Positions 60,701 to 64,000 of a DNA stretch of 64,000 nucleotides are shown here, one piece after another. This DNA is from Streblospio benedicti (Eukaryota; Annelida; Polychaeta; Spionida; Spionidae). The first letter of the stretch is position 1. Each line of letters starts with the position of its first letter. The stretch lies in the NCBI GenBank assembly GCA_019095985.1, contig CM032668.1, positions 24,628,927 through 24,692,926 of the forward strand, in the 5' to 3' direction. The notes under the pieces are model-generated. The model did no database searches. It was not told where the DNA came from and saw nothing but the letters and a program-made list of their open reading frames with translations. Made by a program: the position numbers and the translations under genes.

Positions 60701-62185
60701 CCAAACAGTTCAGAAGGGAATTCATGACAATATTGTCTTCTACTTTGTTCCATAATTTCAACTATATATAGTAAAAATACATGTAGTTCCTTTACTCAAT
60801 GGCTGGAATATAAGTAGCATGTTTCGCTCACCCTGAGCGGGCGTGAGATGCGGACCTTGCCATCGTCACCACCCGATGCCACAAACACGTCCTGAATGAC
60901 GTCGTGTTGTTTCTGGAGCCGGCTGCGCGTATGCTGCTGCTGCCACTCCGCCTCCTCCACCTGAGTGGCCCAGTCAGTGCCAGCTGCAACCCGCAGTCAC
61001 GGTTTGGGTGAATTTTCTTTTTTAACAAATCCTTAAGACTATTGCTAGTTGTCTGATTTTTGGAACAATTTCATAAATATATAAAAGTTAAACTATGAAT
61101 ATTACTAATTTCATGTATCCTATACATACATATGGTCTCCATTTTGTATTCTGTTGTTCTGTCTATGCTATCGTAATCTCCAAACACATAAATATGGTCA
61201 AAATTTGTTCTAAAAAGGTTTTATTTAAGCTTTTTGGCTCTACAGAGCCCGAATCATGTTATGTTAAATAAAACCTTTTTAGAACAAATTTTTACCATAT
61301 TTATGTATTTGGAGATTATGATAGCATAGACAGAACAACAGAATACAAAATAAACTATGAATGATTTAATGTTTTAATTTAAAAGCAGTATTAATGCTTC
61401 GATTCATTTTTTATATCAAGACAGATGTCACAAACATGAAGCGGTGTGTTGAGGGTAGCTTTATTTCTTTTTAAGAATTTCTCGAGATGAATTACAAGCT
61501 GTACAGTGTAATCTCTCACCTTCATCATCATCATCATTGTCTTGCTGACTGGAAACACGCACGTGAATATCAGCAGCATTGACCCGCTTGTTGTGGCCAC
61601 GTAGTGTTGTGATCTCAGCGCCCTTGTGGCTCCAAACCTTCACTGTTCCATCGTTACACGAGGACACTATGCAGCCATACTGCAAACAACCCACGTTGCC
61701 CGATTAAGGTTTTGTAGATTCAAAGTGGCGCCCTTTATCAGGCGCGACTTTAATCATTACTCGTTATATCATTGAAATTGTAGGCTGCGCAGATTGCACC
61801 AATCAATATATTTACATATGATACATGATATTTCATATCATTCAGATAGAGATGGCTTTGAAAAAATTTGGGAAACTGGATGGATATTCTTAAATAATGT
61901 GTTCAGCAAACAACTTTTTATAACACAGATTAGTAATACACTTACTTAAGAAAAGCAATAGGATGTAATGCTTACAAATAACAGAAATTTCTTATTCAAA
62001 TATTATGTCTGAAAACATTATAAACGGACCATTACATTAAAAAACCACAGGAAAAACCGAAGCATCCATAGCCTGACCTTGTATGCGACTGAGCTGACTG
62101 CTGACATGTGGCCGCGGAGCGTCACCTTCTCCTCCCCACGCAGCACGTCCCACAGCTTGAGGGTGAAGTCGTTAGAACACGTCAC
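54774..62185 (-). CDS. TEP1: TEP1-like protein, C-terminal WD40 region (5' part outside the window)
   Basis: Eleven exons on the minus strand: 62078-62185, 61520-61679, 60832-60983, 60540-60687, 59730-59811, 58685-58757, 57920-58062, 56775-56906, 56151-56292, 55577-55891, 54774-54884; 521 residues, all junctions in phase. WD40 strands repeat throughout: CSNDFTLKLWDVLRGEEKVT with LRGHMSAVSSVA, SSCNDGTVKVWSHKGAEITT, LLTLTGHSQPVLSVAASGTG with SSLDRTLCIWQLP, and SASADGTVKVWRG. The order and linkers follow human TEP1: HxSAVS then DGTxKVWxHxGxExT, then GHSxPV..WQxP, ending in a VVGDVHGQL-type motif. TEP1 binds telomerase RNA and is part of vault particles; its N-terminal TROVE and NACHT domains would lie upstream. 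Serine run at exon 56151-56292. A small hairpin (58132-58191) and element scraps sit in introns. Another large NACHT-WD40 protein is the alternative. Confidence 0.85.
57338..57710. mobile_element. Fragment of the element at 1986-2788, inverted
   Basis: Starts gcttcaactgtcagtc and aligns with the reverse complement of about 2430-2788 (gtgttgggagctagt, gtgagcatttag). Lies in a TEP1 intron. Confidence 0.65.
61142..61350. mobile_element. MITE with arms of about 85 bp in a TEP1 intron
   Basis: Left arm ttttgtattctgttgttctg and the right-end complement bracket a 30-bp loop with ctctacagagcccgaatcat. In the duplicated copy (near 63530) the left arm is replaced by other sequence. Confidence 0.8.
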
Positions 62186-62258
62186 CTGAGCAACAGGTGC
62201 ATCAAAGACGTCAATAAACAAGATTTGTGACATATGGTATGCAGCATGTGGTCGCATG

Positions 62259-62424
62259 TTCCTTGTTTCTGTTCTATTTCTGCTGCTTTATAATCAAAAA
62301 TAAAATCTAATTCATGTTGGTCCACTGGAGGTGTTGAAACATGTATAAATAAGTTTGGACCAACATGAATTAGATTTAATTTTTTGATTCATAAAGCAGC
62401 AGATATAGAACAGAAAACAAGGAA
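62259..62424. mobile_element. MITE with arms of about 60 bp
   Basis: ttccttgtttctgttctat at the left and its near complement at the right; the interior pairs at ccaacatgaattagat. In the intron upstream of the first TEP1 exon seen. Confidence 0.75.
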
Positions 62425-62972
62425 AAAAAGACGTCAATGGATGGAAGAATATTTCATTATTTTATTATTTTATCAAATCTCTTAAAAATATATTTGTAAA
62501 GAAATAAAACCCACTAATGTAATACACGTACACTATGCCATGAACCGTACACATTAAATCTTCAGTATATTCTTACAGCATTTTCCAAAATCTTTCATAC
62601 CACTTTGCACACATTACATCCGTCCTCTCATGTTTTATGCTCGCTGCCCTTACCGCATAAGGTGAAATTTACCTTTTAATGCATAAATTTTTAATGCATA
62701 ATTCACTGTCAACTGGCATTTCTAATAAATCCTTTTTTAAGGGTAATAATAGTTTACTTGTTAAGGGTACTGTGAACTCTTTAAGGGAAAAAATATTCTA
62801 TTTTCAGCTTTTTTAATATTTATTATACTTTAAACTATGAAGAACAACATGTTTTGAAATGAACCTTTTATATTTCAATAGTCTTTCCCATTACAACGCA
62901 TTTTGTAAAGACCAAGAGTGAAAGCAAGGACTCATTCTTTGCAGGCTTATAAGGATTTATATGGGCTAAAAA

Positions 62973-64000
62973 TGCCAGACGCAGCCACGCCAGCACAGGC
63001 TGGGAGTGACCGGTCAGCGCCACAGTTCATTGCCCTGCAAACTCAACACCAGTCTAGAAGGGAATTCATGACAATATTGTCTCTACTTTGTTCCTATAAA
63101 TTTCAACTATATATAGTAAAAATACATGTAGTTCCTTTACTCAATGGCTGGAATATAAGTAGCATGTTTCGCCACCCTGAGCGAAGTGGAGATGCGGATT
63201 CCTTTAAGCATTCACTAATCTGATACAAACACGCCCTGAATGACGCCGTGTTGTTTCTGAGCCGGGCCGCGCCGCATGCTGCTGCTGCTGCCACCGCCTT
63301 CCTCCACCTGAGTGGCCCAGTCAGTGCCAGCTGCAACCCGCAGTCACGTTTGGGTGAATTTTCTTTTTTAACAAATCCTTAAGACTATTGCTAGTTGTCT
63401 GATTTTTGGAACAATTTCATAAATATATAAAAAGTTAAACTATGAATATTACTAACTTCATGTATCCTATACATATAGAATTATTTTTAGTTTCTAAGAA
63501 TTGTCAGGTGATATGTATCTTCAAAATTTGTTCTAAAAAGGTTTTATTTAGTTTTTGGCCTCTACAGAGCCCCGAATCATGTTATGTTAAATAAAAACCT
63601 TTTGTAATAAATTTTTACCATATCTATGTATTTGGAGATTATGATAGCATAGACAGAACAACAGAATACAAAAATAAACTATGAATGATTTAATGTTTTA
63701 ATTTAAAAGCAGATTAATGCTTCGATTCATTTTTTTATATCAAGACAGATGTCAAACATGAAGCGGTGTGTGTTGAGGGTAGTTTTATTTTTTAAGAACT
63801 CGAGATGAATTACAAGCTGTACAGTGTAATCTCTCACCTCATCATCATCATCATTGTCTTGTTGACTGGAAACACGCACGTGAATACTGTAGCAGCATTG
63901 ACCCCTTGTTGTGGCCAATGCAGTGTTGTGATCTCAGCGCCCTTGTGGCTCCAAACCTTCACTGTTCCATCGTTACATCGAGACACTATGCAGCCATACT
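62973..64000 (-). pseudogene. Broken tandem copy of TEP1 exons (or assembly duplicate)
   Basis: Aligns in the same orientation with 60624-61679 (offset about 2.35 kb) and runs off the window. It contains counterparts of the exons 60540-60687 (part), 60832-60983 and 61520-61679 and of their introns. The exon copies have many one-base gains and losses; the 60832-type exon shifts frame after VEE and its DDGKV stretch is replaced. The tandem unit would be about 2.35 kb, so a copy of exon 62078-62185 would be expected beyond the window. Confidence 0.75.

Overview
The window is animal nuclear DNA. Its genes are split into GC-rich exons with GT..AG introns, set in AT-rich non-coding DNA full of inverted-repeat elements. 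It looks like an invertebrate. The frequent taggcct words and the foldback elements would suit a hemichordate, echinoderm or amphioxus, but a lophotrochozoan is not excluded and the phylum is not settled here. A run of 100 N at 51240-51339 marks a scaffold gap.

Layout. At 390-1658 (minus) is an intronless class A GPCR that lacks the usual DRY and NPxxY motifs. From 1.9 to 16 kb the DNA is mostly mobile: terminal-inverted-repeat elements, a decayed LINE reverse transcriptase (4069-5605) and a second LINE scrap (10.7 kb), a two-exon lectin-like gene remnant (7129-7980, plus), a large foldback element whose arms are 32-bp minisatellites (10.94-14.11 kb), and a (CA)121 microsatellite. From 38472 down to 16473 (minus) is a complete vesicular monoamine transporter gene (VMAT, SLC18A2-like): 15 coding exons per transcript, 526 residues, all splice junctions in phase. 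From 38.5 to 54.7 kb no gene was recognised; this stretch holds GCC runs and a CRE-like site upstream of VMAT, a half copy of the foldback element, and a palindrome of about 520 bp per arm around the gap. From 62185 down to 54774 (minus) are the last 11 exons of a TEP1-like gene (telomerase protein component 1, WD40 part). It is followed by a tandem, broken copy of part of itself that runs off the end of the window.

Main finding. VMAT carries two adjacent 64-bp exons, 22952-23015 and 21452-21515. Both have good splice sites, enter in phase 0 and leave in phase 1, and encode alternative versions (14 of 21 residues identical) of the same piece: the end of TM9, the luminal loop and the start of TM10, just before the conserved TM10 aspartate. 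Because 64 is not a multiple of 3, using both or neither shifts the frame, so the transcript must contain exactly one. This is the signature of mutually exclusive splicing at the luminal side of a neurotransmitter transporter, and I know of no description of it.

The three recognised genes are not functionally linked as far as can be seen; they are ordinary neighbours in a transposon-rich region.
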